From contig JBCAMK010000020.1 of NCBI GenBank assembly GCA_038503065.1, positions 1 through 64,000 of the forward strand: 64,000 bases of DNA, in the 5' to 3' direction. The notes beneath the pieces are model-generated. The model did no database searches. It was not told where the DNA came from and saw only the letters and a list, made by a program, of their open reading frames with translations. Positions 47,636-60,014 of this stretch are shown piece after piece. The stretch's first letter is position 1; each line of letters begins with the position of its first letter. This stretch comes from Paragyromitra xinjiangensis (Eukaryota; Ascomycota; Pezizomycetes; Pezizales; Discinaceae). Position numbers and translations under genes: made by a program.

Positions 47636-48917
47636 TTAGACAACATACCCCATTGGATACGGGTGCATGATCTGGCCGTAGTAGAGTGATGCTTCAGGTG
47701 AAGCTAAGAACACATATGTCGGCGCGATCTCGCTTGGTTGCCCAGGACGACCGATTTGCGACTTTGTCCCAAAACCCTCCATCTGCTCTGCTGGACGCGA
47801 TGCAGGCTGGAGAGGCGTGTGAACGGGGCCCGGACTTTCATATTGCCCAAGCATGTTAGTTTCCGGGGCCTGAAATTCGAAAAACCGGGGACGACTCACG
47901 CGACGGCGTTAACACGGATGCCCTTGGGGATGAGGTTTTTTGCGAGAGCTCTCGTGAAGCTTACGATTGCGCCTTTAGTAGCAGCGTAGTCGATCATCTC
48001 AGGGGTCCCACGGAACGCGACAACAGAGGTAGTATTAATAATGCTAATTGTAAAGAATGAGCACGCGTCCGCGTTGCGATGGTTTGCGGGGGAGACATAC
48101 GAAGCACCCTTTTTCATGTGGGGAAGAGCATATTTCGTCATCGCAAACATTTGGATGATGTTTGACTGGAAAGACGAGTTTACTTGGTCTACATCGATGG
48201 ATGAGCGATCAATGGTTGAGAGGTAATTTGAGGGGAGATCCACATACCCAGATCAATCTCTGTAAAATCTTTGCACATCATCTGCTTACTCGCATTGTTC
48301 ACCAAGACGTCTAGTTTGCCATATTTTTTCATATGTTTATCAATAATCTGTGAGCAATCCTTGATGTTTGTCAAATCAAACGGAACTAATAAGCACTTCC
48401 GACCCTCCTTCTCCACCATCCCTTTCGTATCTTCGGAATCTGGTTGCTCATCCGGGAGATAGACTATCGTTATATCGGCACCCTCGCGAGCCATTTGAAC
48501 TGCTATCGCTCGTCCAATTCCAGAGTCACCGCCGGTAATGATTACTTTCCGGCCAGCTAGCTTGTCGGAGCCCCTGTATTCGATGAAGCCATCAGGACCT
48601 TCGAGGCGTGTTGACTCAGATGTAGGCTTGAGATCCCTCTCTAGACTATGTTTCGAACCGGAAAGGGGATTATCAATTGATTCAATGGTCTGAAAGCTAC
48701 AAGAAAGGAAGAGAAATTACCCTGGAAAATTCTGCTCTTGCTTCGGTAGGTCTGCTTTGAATTCTCCTCCTTTTCCAGCCTGTGACATCTTTGTCCGGAT
48801 TATTTGGTTACTGATTAGTTGTGGAGTTGAAGGTTTGGATCTATTTGCGACCCGGTATGTGTTTCTGAAGATCGTTGAGAGTCTCAGAGCTGGTTGACAG
48901 AATGCGATAGAGCTCAT
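47636..48917 (-). CDS. Short-chain dehydrogenase/reductase (341 aa, five exons)
   Basis: Exons 48917-48721, 48645-48248, 48188-48101, 48043-47900 and 47834-47636 join in phase. This is a classical Rossmann-fold SDR: cofactor motif ITGGDSGIGR, adenine-pocket DLTN, NNAS in strand 4, catalytic Ser in INTTS and Y-x3-K in DYAATKG, then PGPVHTPL after the cofactor Pro-Gly. The N-terminal 45 residues look like a weak mitochondrial presequence. The following block FPGLERDLKP..TRLEGPDGF..Y.GS is typical of the YhdF/YghA-like SDR group common in fungi and bacteria, which often act on aldehydes or sugars with NADP(H). The physiological substrate is unknown. The final exon ends YYGQIMHPYPMG; most relatives have GQVLHP(N/D)GG here, so the tail is slightly diverged. 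Confidence 0.9.
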
Positions 48918-49889
48918 TTTGTGTCTTTATATACGGCTGAGAGGAACTCGACGGGACAGGATATTCATCTAAACAAAATTTATAAACACGCCGAGCCCGT
49001 GGACGAACTGTGTTTGTTAGCAAATGTCATGGTGACGGGGATGATGTCATTTGTATGGAGGTTCTTGACAGGGATCACACGGGAGAATTGGAGGAGTAGG
49101 TAATGTTGCCGTCTCCACTTCACCCTTGTCTATGAGCGGGTGCTTCTTGATATTGAAATGCCCCGATAGGTTTTTTTTGTAAGGAACTATATTCCGCTGG
49201 GAACAGCCTATGCGGGTGAGATTTCATGTGGTGATAACCCTGACCCTATCGACTCTTGCAGCCCCTTTGCGGTACGGGTTTTGGGCCGATATGTGATTAT
49301 CAACCATGTAAAAAATCAAGCAAATTCCATTCTACGAAATATTTATAGCTGTTGGTATAGTCATTCTGTTTATAGGAGGTAGTGGAAATAAGATGGGCCT
49401 ACATATTTTGGCCATAAGTGGGGTAGTCGGCTATCTTAATCGAATTCTTGGCGGCTTCATCCTGGCTTCCTTAGATGCGTTTAACTAGGTTCCCATGTTT
49501 AATTATGACGAGTGACGTGCTATGCTCCTCGCTATTCCATTTCTCAGACCAAACTTTACGGGCATGCAATGTCTTGAGAATATAAATATACCTTGTTCAT
49601 AGGGGTTGAATCAGATCTTAGTTACAGTAATTTAGCTTTGCCTGTTGAGTGAGCCAATTTTTCGTTTTATGCAAATTACTACCCGCTAGAAGTACCTCAA
49701 TCTCTCATTCGTGGAGGAGTGCTGGGATAAATCCTTGTGGCGCTTTGAGCGAGATGGCAGAAAGAGGAACACTTTCGAAGCGATATGGTGACTCTTACTA
49801 TGGGAGGTCGCTCATAAGGAAGGGGATTAGAAGGAAGCTCATATCACATGGTGTTCACGGATGACGGGAGGGAAATCTATTCGAAGAAT
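48918..49889. other. Gene-free stretch
   Basis: Promoter side of the SDR gene, then AT-rich DNA. No supported feature. Confidence 0.5.
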
Positions 49890-51180
49890 CGAAAATCATG
49901 TTTGTAAAAAATTGAAATATTTAATTGGCTGCTTGAGATAAAGATGTTTACTGAGTTGATCCTTCGGGTCGGCATTGACATCGGCCCGGTCGACTAGTAA
50001 TTTAACCACACTTTCATCCCCTCTCAAGGTTGCATATACTAATGGCGTTCGATAGGTAGGGTCTCTTGCATCAGCTATTGGGCTTTCGCTCAGCAACGGA
50101 TCACTCAGAAGCGGGTTGTGAACCTATTGCCAAACTTTTCCGAGAAGAAGATTAAAGAAGATCTATTGCTTTTCACACAAGATCATCGGGCTCCTCGGCG
50201 AGTCTCATATGATATTCCCAATTAATCGCAACATAACCTATAACCAGCCTCTTGAGATAGAGTTCGACCTTTACTAGCGGAGAGGAGTTTGCATCTGAAA
50301 CGTCAAGCGTCAGATATTGCAGGCATGCCTTTGCAATCTCGAAACGTGCCCCACTGGAGATGGCGGTATGGGCAAGAGGATACTCGCGTACTGTGTAATG
50401 GACTAAGCGGGCTATCCCACTTTCCTTCTTCACGATAACAAGGCCCTCACAAGAGTTGGGCATGGTATTAACTTCCGGATATGCCTCTTCATCTGCCTCA
50501 AGATCTTCATCCTCGATAGCGACGTTCGTCGAAGTTCCCTGAAATATGGTGGCCAAGTTGCGGTGATGATCCAGGTCAATATGTTCAAGGCAAGTTCTCG
50601 AGATCTCGCTAACTCTTATGCCGCTGTTTGATGGTATCTACGACTGCCTCAAGTGTCTGTCCGCAGCTTTTTAGAATTGAGTAAGCCCCATTATTAAGGT
50701 CCCAGGTGCTACTGGTGTGAGCTGATTCATATTTCGTATAGATCGTAAAGTTGTGGCGCGAAGTTTAAGGACAGCTAATAGGCCGTAAAGGGTTGTTTCG
50801 TCTACCAGAGACCTTATTTCTTGCGGATTGGTCTGTGCTCAAAGCGTAGAACCCCGTGCCTTTGCTAGCAATCACATCTGCTAGAGATGTAGTTTCGACG
50901 ATAGAACCGATGATTGAAAGTAGATCTGTTATACTCAAGTTGGTGCCGACTAAACCTATAAAGTGAATATGAAGAGTAGAGGGTGCGAGGTTGGGGTTGT
51001 TTCGATCGGATGACAAAGACTGGGGTCTTGTGCCAACCAGTGGCCAGATTCGCGAAATATAAGCGAGACGCTGAGAATTAAATTCCGATTCGACATACGA
51101 TTAGCGAGATATCTCGGTAACCGGCTAATCATAGATGGGGGCTTTATTGGGAATGATTGGAGAGTCATGTCTTTCTTCAA
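49890..51180 (-). pseudogene. Relic of a NACHT/ankyrin-repeat protein gene
   Basis: Three separated minus-strand blocks match consecutive parts of fungal NACHT-ankyrin proteins. Block 1 (about 51016-50765) resembles the N-terminal helical module (DLLSIIGSIVETTSLADVI). Block 2 (50556-50173) matches the region after NACHT, with the hallmark CEGLVIVKKESGIARLVHYT followed by LQYLTLD. Block 3 (50096-49896) reads one ankyrin-type unit (RTPLVYATLRGDESVVKLL). The P-loop NTPase portion is missing between blocks 1 and 2, and the intervening DNA is full of stops, so this is a deleted and mutated copy. Such proteins act as fungal immune-like or incompatibility receptors when intact. Nothing here suggests residual function. 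Confidence 0.65.
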
Positions 51181-52360
51181 TTTGAGTAGACACCAAGAAA
51201 TCGATACCTAATGGGTGCCAACACAGAACGGCAAAGAAGTGTTTATATCGCTAGGTGAGGTTCTGTCACGTGGATCATATGGCCATGGACAAGAAGAACA
51301 GCTCTTGAGGACATGACACAGGGACGAATGGAAATTTATGGATAGAATTATTGGATGCGTCTTGAGGATTACCTAGTTGCCCCCGAGTCATCGTGAGAAT
51401 GACATTACAGATGACGTGAGGGGATACATGTAGATGCCAAGCTAAGAATCGCTACATCGTGGACGCATGCCGATCTCGATGTGGATGGATGAATCTAACC
51501 AAGCACAAGTCGCATTATGCTGTCGCAGCACCCGTCTATCATGGATTATGTTTTTTCCGATTAAATACTCCGTTCACTGTATCCATCACAACATTCGCTC
51601 ACCGCGATGTATGTAGGAAACACAAAACATGTCTACTTTGCGTAATTGCCCCGCAACTTCGATATCTATAGAGACTTCATAGTTACACGTATTTCTATCA
51701 GATAAAAGACACCTAGAGCCGGAATAGGGTAGACTTTCCGAAGAGTTCGTCTCTAGGATGACCGGTGCGCGTATATGCTTATATGTGCAGCGTACGTGTA
51801 CCTAACCGATCGTGAAGAGCATTCTCTGATCTAGGGGATTTAATGGCTTTTTCATGTCCTTCTGTATCACATCGAGAGTGGGTCTCAGTCATCTTTTTAT
51901 TATGGAAGGAGACATCTGAGACTCGAGAGGGAGTGTCGTTGCAACGGCCCAATGAGAATTCCGGGGAGAATTGAGGGTGGGGGAACGGCAAGACGGAAAC
52001 ACTGATGCATTATGTGGGATATGATGTAAGTGGTAAGGTTTTGAGACATCCTCAACGTCTCGACACCTTCTTTTGGCCGTGACGCGCAAGTTCAGCTGAG
52101 ATCAGCTTCGGAATCTCGGCGGGGTCTGCCCCTCCTTTTTCCTTGGCATAGCTCTCCATTCCGATATCCTCTTCATTCATCATCTGATCACCCACCCAGT
52201 AGATATATTGATTGCTCCCCTCGCTACCTCATCTCCATCTCCATCTCATCTCCCATCTCCATCAGATCCAGGCACTTTGCATCATCAGATCTAACCTTCA
52301 TCACCTGAACCTGAGTTTCGAGCTATTCCTACATCCCTCCCACACTCCTAAACCACCAAA
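51181..52360. other. Intergenic interval, promoter of het-c
   Basis: AT-rich DNA. The last 150 bases before the het-c ATG are pyrimidine-rich with CATCTCCATCTC repeats, as expected for a fungal 5' leader. No other feature is seen. Confidence 0.55.
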
Positions 52361-55300
52361 ATGGCAGGTTCTACTTCTCTGCCACCTCTCTTTCTGCCCC
52401 TCCTCCTAATCCTCCTCTACGCTGCTCTCCCAACCCACGCATTTGGTGCTGGCAATATCGCTTCCATCTCTAAAATTGAAGGAGCAAACTGGCGTCATGG
52501 TGACATTGAGGATACTCTGCTTCAGCTGTTCATGGCATCGGCTCTCGGCGGCAAAAAGTTTGATTCCATGACTGTCAAACGCGTTTATTTCGGAAATTGG
52601 TTGAGAGACTATTCGCAAGCTATTGATGTTGGTTCGGTGAAATATGTCGAGGCCCCTACTATTCGCCTAATTGTAAGCCCCATCGAAGACACGGTAATAA
52701 TAAAAGTCATAAACTTTTCTGATTTCTTGTTCTTCAGCTATGGATTTTATCTTTCATGACCTTTGGATACGGTACCGGTGCATTCGAAGTTACGGAGGAG
52801 AGACTTGGTTGCTATCGTCCAGAAGAACACATCGGTATGTTGTCTTCTTTAGTATCTCGCCAATTTCAATTCTTGAGTCCGCATGTTGCTTTTTTTCTCG
52901 GAGATTGCCCTTTATTGGACCTTACCGGCCCTGAAGGCTAGCTTCAACCAGCGGTGGTTGATATGCATATTGCCGTTCCCCAAATATTTATGCCACATGA
53001 TCTTTGATAATATTGATTCAGAGTTATGATGCTAAATCGGTTGAAAACAGACAACCCGAAAGACTATGCCGACAACTTAGATGCCCGTGGTTTCGACCGC
53101 CGGCTGAGAGGCCCGGTAGACGAGGAGATTGAACTTGCCATCGACCCCCAGACAGGTATGAAGAACTACATTGCCAACGAGCATATTCGCCAACTCAGCA
53201 ATGGTGAACCCATGCATACCAGTGGTAGGTTTTACTTTGTCCATTCTCTCTTTCCTCGAGACTATTCGGCGGGGGGGTGCTGAAGATTTTAACTCTGGAA
53301 ATAGCCGGGCTTGTTCGCAATCTCTTCACACGCAGTATCGAACTTGGAAGAAGCTACGCTAGATCGCACAATAAGGCCGAGCTTTATGAAGCCTTAAGAC
53401 TCATGGGAACCGGATTGCATTGTCTGGAAGGTACGGGAACCCTAAAGAGATTCCTGAGAAAAGTTAAGTTGACATCTAGCTCGCAGATTTCTCTGCACAC
53501 TCAAACTACACAGAGTTGGCATTGATCGAGCTGGGGGAAACCACGGTTTTCCCTCATGTTGGCTCTGCTACGCATGTGAATATCCATGGCAAATATATAT
53601 ACCCTCTCATCACAGGCACCTTCGGTGGTGTCGATTTGTATTTCTCACCTTATCCCTTTCCCGCTCTACATGCTGATACTTCTATAGCCTTCACTCTGTT
53701 CTGGGTGAATTCTCTGACAAAACTATCCAATCCGAAATTGAACAATTAGAAGGTACCATTAATCAAGCTAGCCAAGCCAACGAGAGTGGCGGTGCTCACT
53801 CAATAATCCGCGATCTCTTGAACAAGTTTCATATTGGTGGTGCAGAGGAGCTTGATTCCCAAGCTACTGAGCTGGAAAACAAATCTAAGGTCAAAGCCTC
53901 TGAAAACCAGAGTGGGCAGCCCTGGGGCATTGGTGCTAGTGAGGAAGAAATTAGAACGCAGATCTATCCGTTTCTTGAGTGGCACGACAGGATCATGCTA
54001 GTCATTAACGAAGCCCTTGAGTCGATCCCAGGCCTTACCGCTATCGTTGAGAAGCTGTCAGAGGCAGTCAGTATCTTTGTGTTTTCGCTTATAGCACCAT
54101 TCCTCATGCCGATCATTCAGCAAGTGAAGATCGAGCTGTCAACTGGATCTAGCGAAGTCATCGGGAGTAGCAAAAATCAGCAGTTTATTGTCTTTACGGA
54201 CAATTACTCGAGTAATCCTACTCACAGCATGTTATCGAAGGATCACTTCACGAACAGGTATTTTCCCCTCCTTTTGATGAAATATTTATTCCATATTATT
54301 GTTGGCTGACCACAGGCTAGTCTCAATGAGCCCGCCGGAAAGGTTGCGAGTGAAGTTATCAAATTTGTTGTTCCGATGCTCATGGCTGCTTGGGATAATC
54401 CACATGCTGATATTGAGCACACACTCAACGAAATCGTTGGTCTGTTCCATCATCCCGCCTTCGCTAATGGAGGTGATGGTCGTGGTGGTGTCCAAGGTAG
54501 ACAGAGAATGTTCAATGTTGTCAGGCAGTGGTGGGAAGAAAAAGACGAGAGTGAACGAGAGTACTTTAGGCATGCTCTGTCACGGGAAGGTGTTCAGGAA
54601 GGCAGGAATCATAAGGAAGGACAACACGATACTGGCCACGGATGCGGGAGGCCAATTCACAGAGTCAAGCCAAAGAAGAACGGTGGTGAGTTCGGTGCCG
54701 CAGAAGACATGGGTAAACTCATGGGAAATGCTCTTGAGCAAGCTTTTAGTGGCGGTGGACAAGGCGGTGGGAACAGTTCTGGTTTCGGTGGGCTTCTAGG
54801 GGGAATTGCTGGCGCGGCATTAGGCGGCTATATGGCCAACCAAATGGGCGGTGGTGGTGAAGGCCGTACAAGCGGGTTCGAAGAAATTAGAGAAAGAGGG
54901 TTTGGGCGGGAACGGGGCGTCGAGCGTTCTTACGAGCAGACCGGCAATGAACCAGGAAGGTACGAGGAGAGGAGCTACGAGAGACCTACTCACCATGGAG
55001 ATACCGCTGCCTATTTGAGAAGCGACGCATACGCAACAGGTGAAGGCCGTAGCTATTATGGGGGAGATAACGTTGAGCGAGTTGAATCTTATGGCACTTC
55101 TGGATATGGGAGAAATGAGTCTTCTGGCACATCTGGGTACAGGAGAACCGATTCCTATAACAGCATCCCCGGTGGATTTGAAGATCGTGGGTCTTATGGA
55201 GAGGGAGGTTATGGGCAGGGGGGCTATGTTCAGGGAAGCTACAGCGGCAGCGGAGCTGAGTATGGCGGTGGCGAGCATGGCTATGGCACTAACACCCGTG

Positions 55301-55785
55301 GGTACGGTAGCGAGGTTCGTGAAGTTTCGTATACCTCTCAAGTATCCCACCAGTCTGCTTCGCACGGATATAGCTCCTACGAAGCACGAGTAGAGCATCA
55401 CAGCCGTGGGCATAGCCATGGTCGCGATCATGAAGGCAGAGTGGAGGGAGAATATGAACGCAGAGAGAAGGTATATCGGGAAGATTCTGGCGATGAGCGA
55501 GGTGGCGGATATTATACTGAAAGCCGTTACAAGAAGCACCATTCCGGAGAAGAGGAGAGTGAGTATAGGAGATATAGGAAATCGGGATCTGGAGATGAAG
55601 AAGAGATCGAGTATAGGAGACGCTCGGGCGATGAGGAGGAAGAGGATGAAGACGAGTACGAAAGAAAGAAGAGGGAAAGAAAGGAAAGAAAAAAGTGGGA
55701 GAAGGAACATCGCAGACGCGAAAGTGGAAGTGGAGATGAATATTACGGCAGTGGAGATGAACGCCCCAGGTATGAATATGATTAA
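52361..55785 (+). CDS. het-c: HET-C heterokaryon incompatibility protein (964 aa, seven exons)
   Basis: Exons 52361-52672, 52738-52834, 53051-53224, 53305-53430, 53487-53637, 53688-54257 and 54321-55785 join in phase. HET-C is a large glycoprotein whose allelic differences trigger cell death after hyphal fusion in Neurospora. Length here is close to the 966 aa of the Neurospora protein. Seen: a signal peptide (about residues 1-26), the conserved N-terminal block GANWRHGDIEDTLLQLFMAS and VYFGNWLRDYSQAID, TGLHCLEDFSAHSNYTELAL, FPHVG in the middle, and LNEPAG before a helical segment. The C-terminal 300 residues are Gly/Ser/Tyr/Arg-rich, ending in strongly charged Glu/Arg repeats. The last 3' acceptor (GGCTAG) was chosen over an earlier CACAG because only it keeps the LNEPAG frame. 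The third intron is long (216 nt). The minus-strand frames opposite exon 7 are composition shadows. No HET-domain partner gene is adjacent. Confidence 0.93.
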
Positions 55786-58717
55786 GTGTAGTGTTATCGC
55801 AAACGATGGAGGAAATTTGGGCTATAGTTCTTTTTTTTAGGTATTTATATATCTCGATACCAGCAATTTCATTGTTAGTTTCTACTGCAGGTTTTTCCTG
55901 AGTTTTCTTGTAAAGGTGAAGCAGCAAGAAGATAATTTATTAAATGAATAAATGGTTTTTAATACCTGCGAGATCTTTAATCTCTGTAAGGCTCTATTGG
56001 TTTCCTTCAGCTTGACATCGCTTTCTATCACTCTTATACTCTCATACAGAAGCGGGGTCTCAGTCGACAGACATGTGCTGTTTTGTACTACAATATCATA
56101 AAACAAAAACCTTTAAGTTAATGATTTACAGTAGGGAAATCTCTAGCAGTTGTCCCTATGTGGGTTGGGGGAAATCTTGTGTTAAACCTATTAATGATTT
56201 TAGTACTCTTGCCTAATACCTGTAGAGCGGTAGGCTTGGAGAGTGGGTGAAAGCGAGAAATGTGCCAAATCACTTGATTTTGGTGAGACACAGCAATCAA
56301 CCTCACACAGTCTCTGGTTCTTTCGGCGCCCAACAACACAACTAGATAAAAAAAATTAGATATCTAGGTAAACCAGAAAAAATCCATCACTATATCAAGT
56401 TTTAGCAGTTATTTTTGTTGAATCTTGTCAAAAAATAAACTCAAAATGCCCCAATTTTGCTGTAAATTGATGGCATGTGTCTGCTGATTGAAGCCCTACC
56501 TCTATAAGTCTTAGCCATCATACTAATTTCCTTTCCCATACCTAGAGGGGCTGGGCATGTTGTATTTGGCATTCCCCTTGGTTTGATTTCAGTCGATCCA
56601 TAAGCCAACCGTTAACTATTCCTATACAGTTTGTGCCTCTCTAGGTCCAAAGCCGCAGAAGTAGAGTTCCAGGATAATTGTGGGTAAAAATGGGGACCCG
56701 AACGTCCAGACAAAGCCAAAATTCGCACCCTGGGAGCGGTTCATGAGGCAAGCACACTTCTAATGGACAAGAACCTTAAATTTGGGGGGGTAGATGAGAA
56801 TTATTTAGTTCACGAGACTAAGAACGTGATATTTCCTAAATCCCCCCACTGAAGAGTATCTGTAGTTTATTTGATGGAATATTCGTAGTATGTAACTGGC
56901 ACGGCAATATTTTCAGCCTCAGGAAGCTGCATTGACGATGTGTGGATATACTCAGGATTTGGTTAGGGGAATAGCTCTCCTTCCACTACTAAAGTGAGCT
57001 AAAACTTAGTTGAGGAATTCTGGTCTGTTTCTCCAAGACATACATGTACCTTTGTATCCTTGCGTATGCAGTAGGCATATGAATGAGAAATCAAAATGGT
57101 TTGCAATTTATTGCGTGAAAATTTAAATAGGGTGCTTCGAAGACTTCCAAAGCCTGTAGTCGCTAAAAAGGGATACGAGTTCTGCCGGCTTATCCGAGAA
57201 GAAATTGATAAGTCCTGCAATCGATATTCTTTCTAAAGCTAGAGGAGACGGCGTTTTCTCTCCAATTTCTCCTAAAATTGTACACTTTGTTATCTATTTC
57301 AACTAATATTTATCTCCCAGATCTCACCATATGGTAGGCCCCACGAGGTGCATATTTAGTCTTCGTGGTTAGTCTCATGACAGCATCTATTTAACCGACC
57401 AACCCACAATTCCTATCCTATCGCCCTAACCCAACCCTGTTCGCTAAAATTGAATTCCAGCATACAAGACTCTGTTTTGGGGAGCATTTTCTATAACGGG
57501 GGTTTTCTGACTTCCTTGCTCAGATCGGGAGTGTAGAGACAAAACGATAAGTCTATCCAGCCTATGACATTGTTTAATATCGGGGGTGCTGTATTGTTGT
57601 TTATAGACTATCCCAACTATCACACCCTTGTTCTGGTCGGTTTTCGGACCCAATTTTAGAACCAAAGGTGGACTAGAATTTGGAGTACCTAACGATCGGC
57701 TCGTACGTCTCCACCTATTGCCTAAGATCGAAGAGCACCTCGAACCCCCCAGTTGAGTTATACAGTATGGGTGCTAAGACGGTAGTTTTGCCCCAGGATC
57801 GTGATAATCCTAGGGGTGCGAGTAAGATACGTATAGCTTTGCCGTTCCGATTTCAGCGGCTAGATCCCGGTGGAGGGTCACTCATGGCTGAATATCGGGT
57901 GGACGAACCAAGATATATGCTCACACAACCAATTTGGTTCCCGTGCATGTTTTACTATCCTTGGACCCATTAGGCTAGCCTGTGTGGAACCGTCCCTGGA
58001 ATGAGATCTGGTTAGAAACTTGATGTAGTAGGGGCCACGGCGCAACGGGAACCACCAATATTCAAATAGTGGGCTGTTAGAGGTTGAGATGATTAAAGGA
58101 GTTTCCGGCACGAAGTGAATAGGTGTTACATATCTTTTGAACCGCCAATGCAAGATTCGATATGTACCTATCCGAAACCGAGATACGTCGGCCAGATGCG
58201 GATGAATTGCTTCCAAGAAAAATCACGACAGCCTGACCAAGCTATGTCTAGACACCTGACTGGGTTAACATGCCTTGAACATACATTTTATCATCTAATG
58301 ATTCCATCTTTCCGCTGCCCGTCGTAAGGTTTACCTAGTATTTAGATCCTAAAGACGGTACAATAGGCTTGGGAATAGAACTAGGGAATCGGTAGGAAGA
58401 AACTCTTCTTTTGCCCCTCTGATGAAAGAGTCTGCATATCGGGATTTTGTGTCTTAGAAATGCGCTATTCCCTAGCGGGTTGTGTCTTAGACATTAAACA
58501 GTAACACTTGTATCGATGCTTTCACCCGTTTAAGGTCCAAGTTTGCATTGTGTTCTAGGGAAAGTGCTGCCGCTACCGCCCCTGAGCGAGGAACTGACAT
58601 GGTAGTGATTAAATCCCATTTAAATATCCTAGTGATAAACCTACAAGATAAAGGAAGCTTCCTGGAGCTCTCACACGTCGAAGGTAGTCTTCTCTATAGC
58701 CTGTCGCTCGTCCCACC
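55786..58717. other. Three-kilobase gene-free stretch
   Basis: AT-rich, with scattered frames of up to 112 codons at 57.7-58.3 kb that overlap on both strands and lack family motifs. Nothing supported. Confidence 0.5.
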
Positions 58718-60014
58718 ATGAGATTCTCAACTGTACTACCTATTGTCTCCCTGATCTCACACGCGTCAGCATTTCTATCTTATGCCAGCTTCGAAAATAG
58801 ATCGAACCTAAAGGGGCGAATAGTGCCATTTGATCCAGTCGAGCAGAAAGTGGATGTCACGGGAGATCATGAATTCAGAGCTCCCGGGCCAAATGATTTG
58901 AGAGGACCATGTCCCGGGCTTAATGCTCTTGCAAATCATGGATATATTCAACGAAACGGTATCGCGAATCTTATCAGAGTAATCTCCGGCTGCGTAAAAG
59001 TTTTTGGGACCAGTATCGATTTGGCCGGGCTTCTTAGGTATGCTATCTTCTTCATCCTTCATCCTATGAAATATTCAGCCAACTAATTTTCAACTTGGAA
59101 CTAGTGCTTCCGGTGTTGTTTTAACAGGAGATCCAGTTACCCAAACATTCTCTATCGGCGGACAGCCCCCGTCGAGCTTGTTGAGCTCTGTTCTCTTCAA
59201 CCCGCCCCAGGGCCTAAGCAGCAGTCGCAACAGGTACGAGAGCGATAGCAGCACTACACGAGGCGATTCGTACTTATATAACGGTGACTCGAGCACAATA
59301 CGTGTCGAAATTGTCAAAATGATTCTCGACGGTAGCGGTGGCGTAGACGACTATACACCAAGTGGGCCCTGGATTACACATCGCAAAGCTCGTTTCGAGG
59401 ACTCCATATCAAAGAACCCATACTTCTTTTTTGCGCCATTCTCCGGCATCATCGTTAGCGAAGCTGGGCCAATTTTTCCGCGAGAGTTATACGCCAACCG
59501 CAGTGCTGCAAAGCCGGATACAGGTGTTCTCACAGGGAGTGTGTTGCTCTCGTTCTTGGGATGCAATCGGGATGCTACGGGCCAGGTGACATGTACCCCA
59601 GGACACGAGAGAATACCTGACAACTGGTACCGCCGCTCGTCACTTAACCCGTTCACGACCACCGAATTTCTAGTTAAGGTTGCTGAGCTCATCACTCAAT
59701 GTCCGCTAGCTGGTAGTATCGGAGGAAATACGGGGACCGTGAATAGTTTCGTAGGTCTCGATTTGGGGGATCTCACGGGAGGCGTGTACAGATCGGAGGA
59801 CCCGACGGACCCGAATAAGCTTTTCTGTTTCCTATATCAAGTTACTAAAGCCTTGGCACCATCGATATTGGGAGGTCTTTTCACAAGCGCTTTAGCAGCA
59901 TTGAATATTCTCAATACTTATGTCTTAAGTCAATTTTCAGGACTGAACTGTCCCCAGCTACAATCAATCGATCAGAGCATGTTTGCGCAATTTCCGGGCG
60001 CAAACCCCTTTTGA
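58718..60014 (+). CDS. Secreted heme-thiolate peroxidase, chloroperoxidase/UPO family (409 aa)
   Basis: Exons 58718-59037 and 59105-60014 join in phase 2 across a 67-nt intron. The family uses a Cys-ligated heme and peroxide to halogenate, oxidise or oxygenate organic substrates outside the cell. A signal peptide covers about residues 1-18. The heme-ligand motif Pro-Cys-Pro is at 64-66 in RGPCPGLNALANHGYI, a family hallmark. The usual acid-base triad (Glu-His-Asp in chloroperoxidase, Glu-Gly-Asp in long peroxygenases) appears as Glu-Ser-Asp in RYESDSSTTRGD. A following Arg fits the peroxygenase group. Several Asn-x-Ser/Thr sites are present. The second half has a Leu/Ala-rich helix near residue 370 and ends without a lysine tail. 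The middle-residue substitution makes activity uncertain but does not remove Glu or Asp. Confidence 0.9.

Noticed and set aside
54820..55710. 296-codon minus-strand open frame opposite het-c exon 7.
   Set aside because: Shadow of the Gly/Glu/Arg-rich coding strand. The plus strand carries the recognised HET-C tail.
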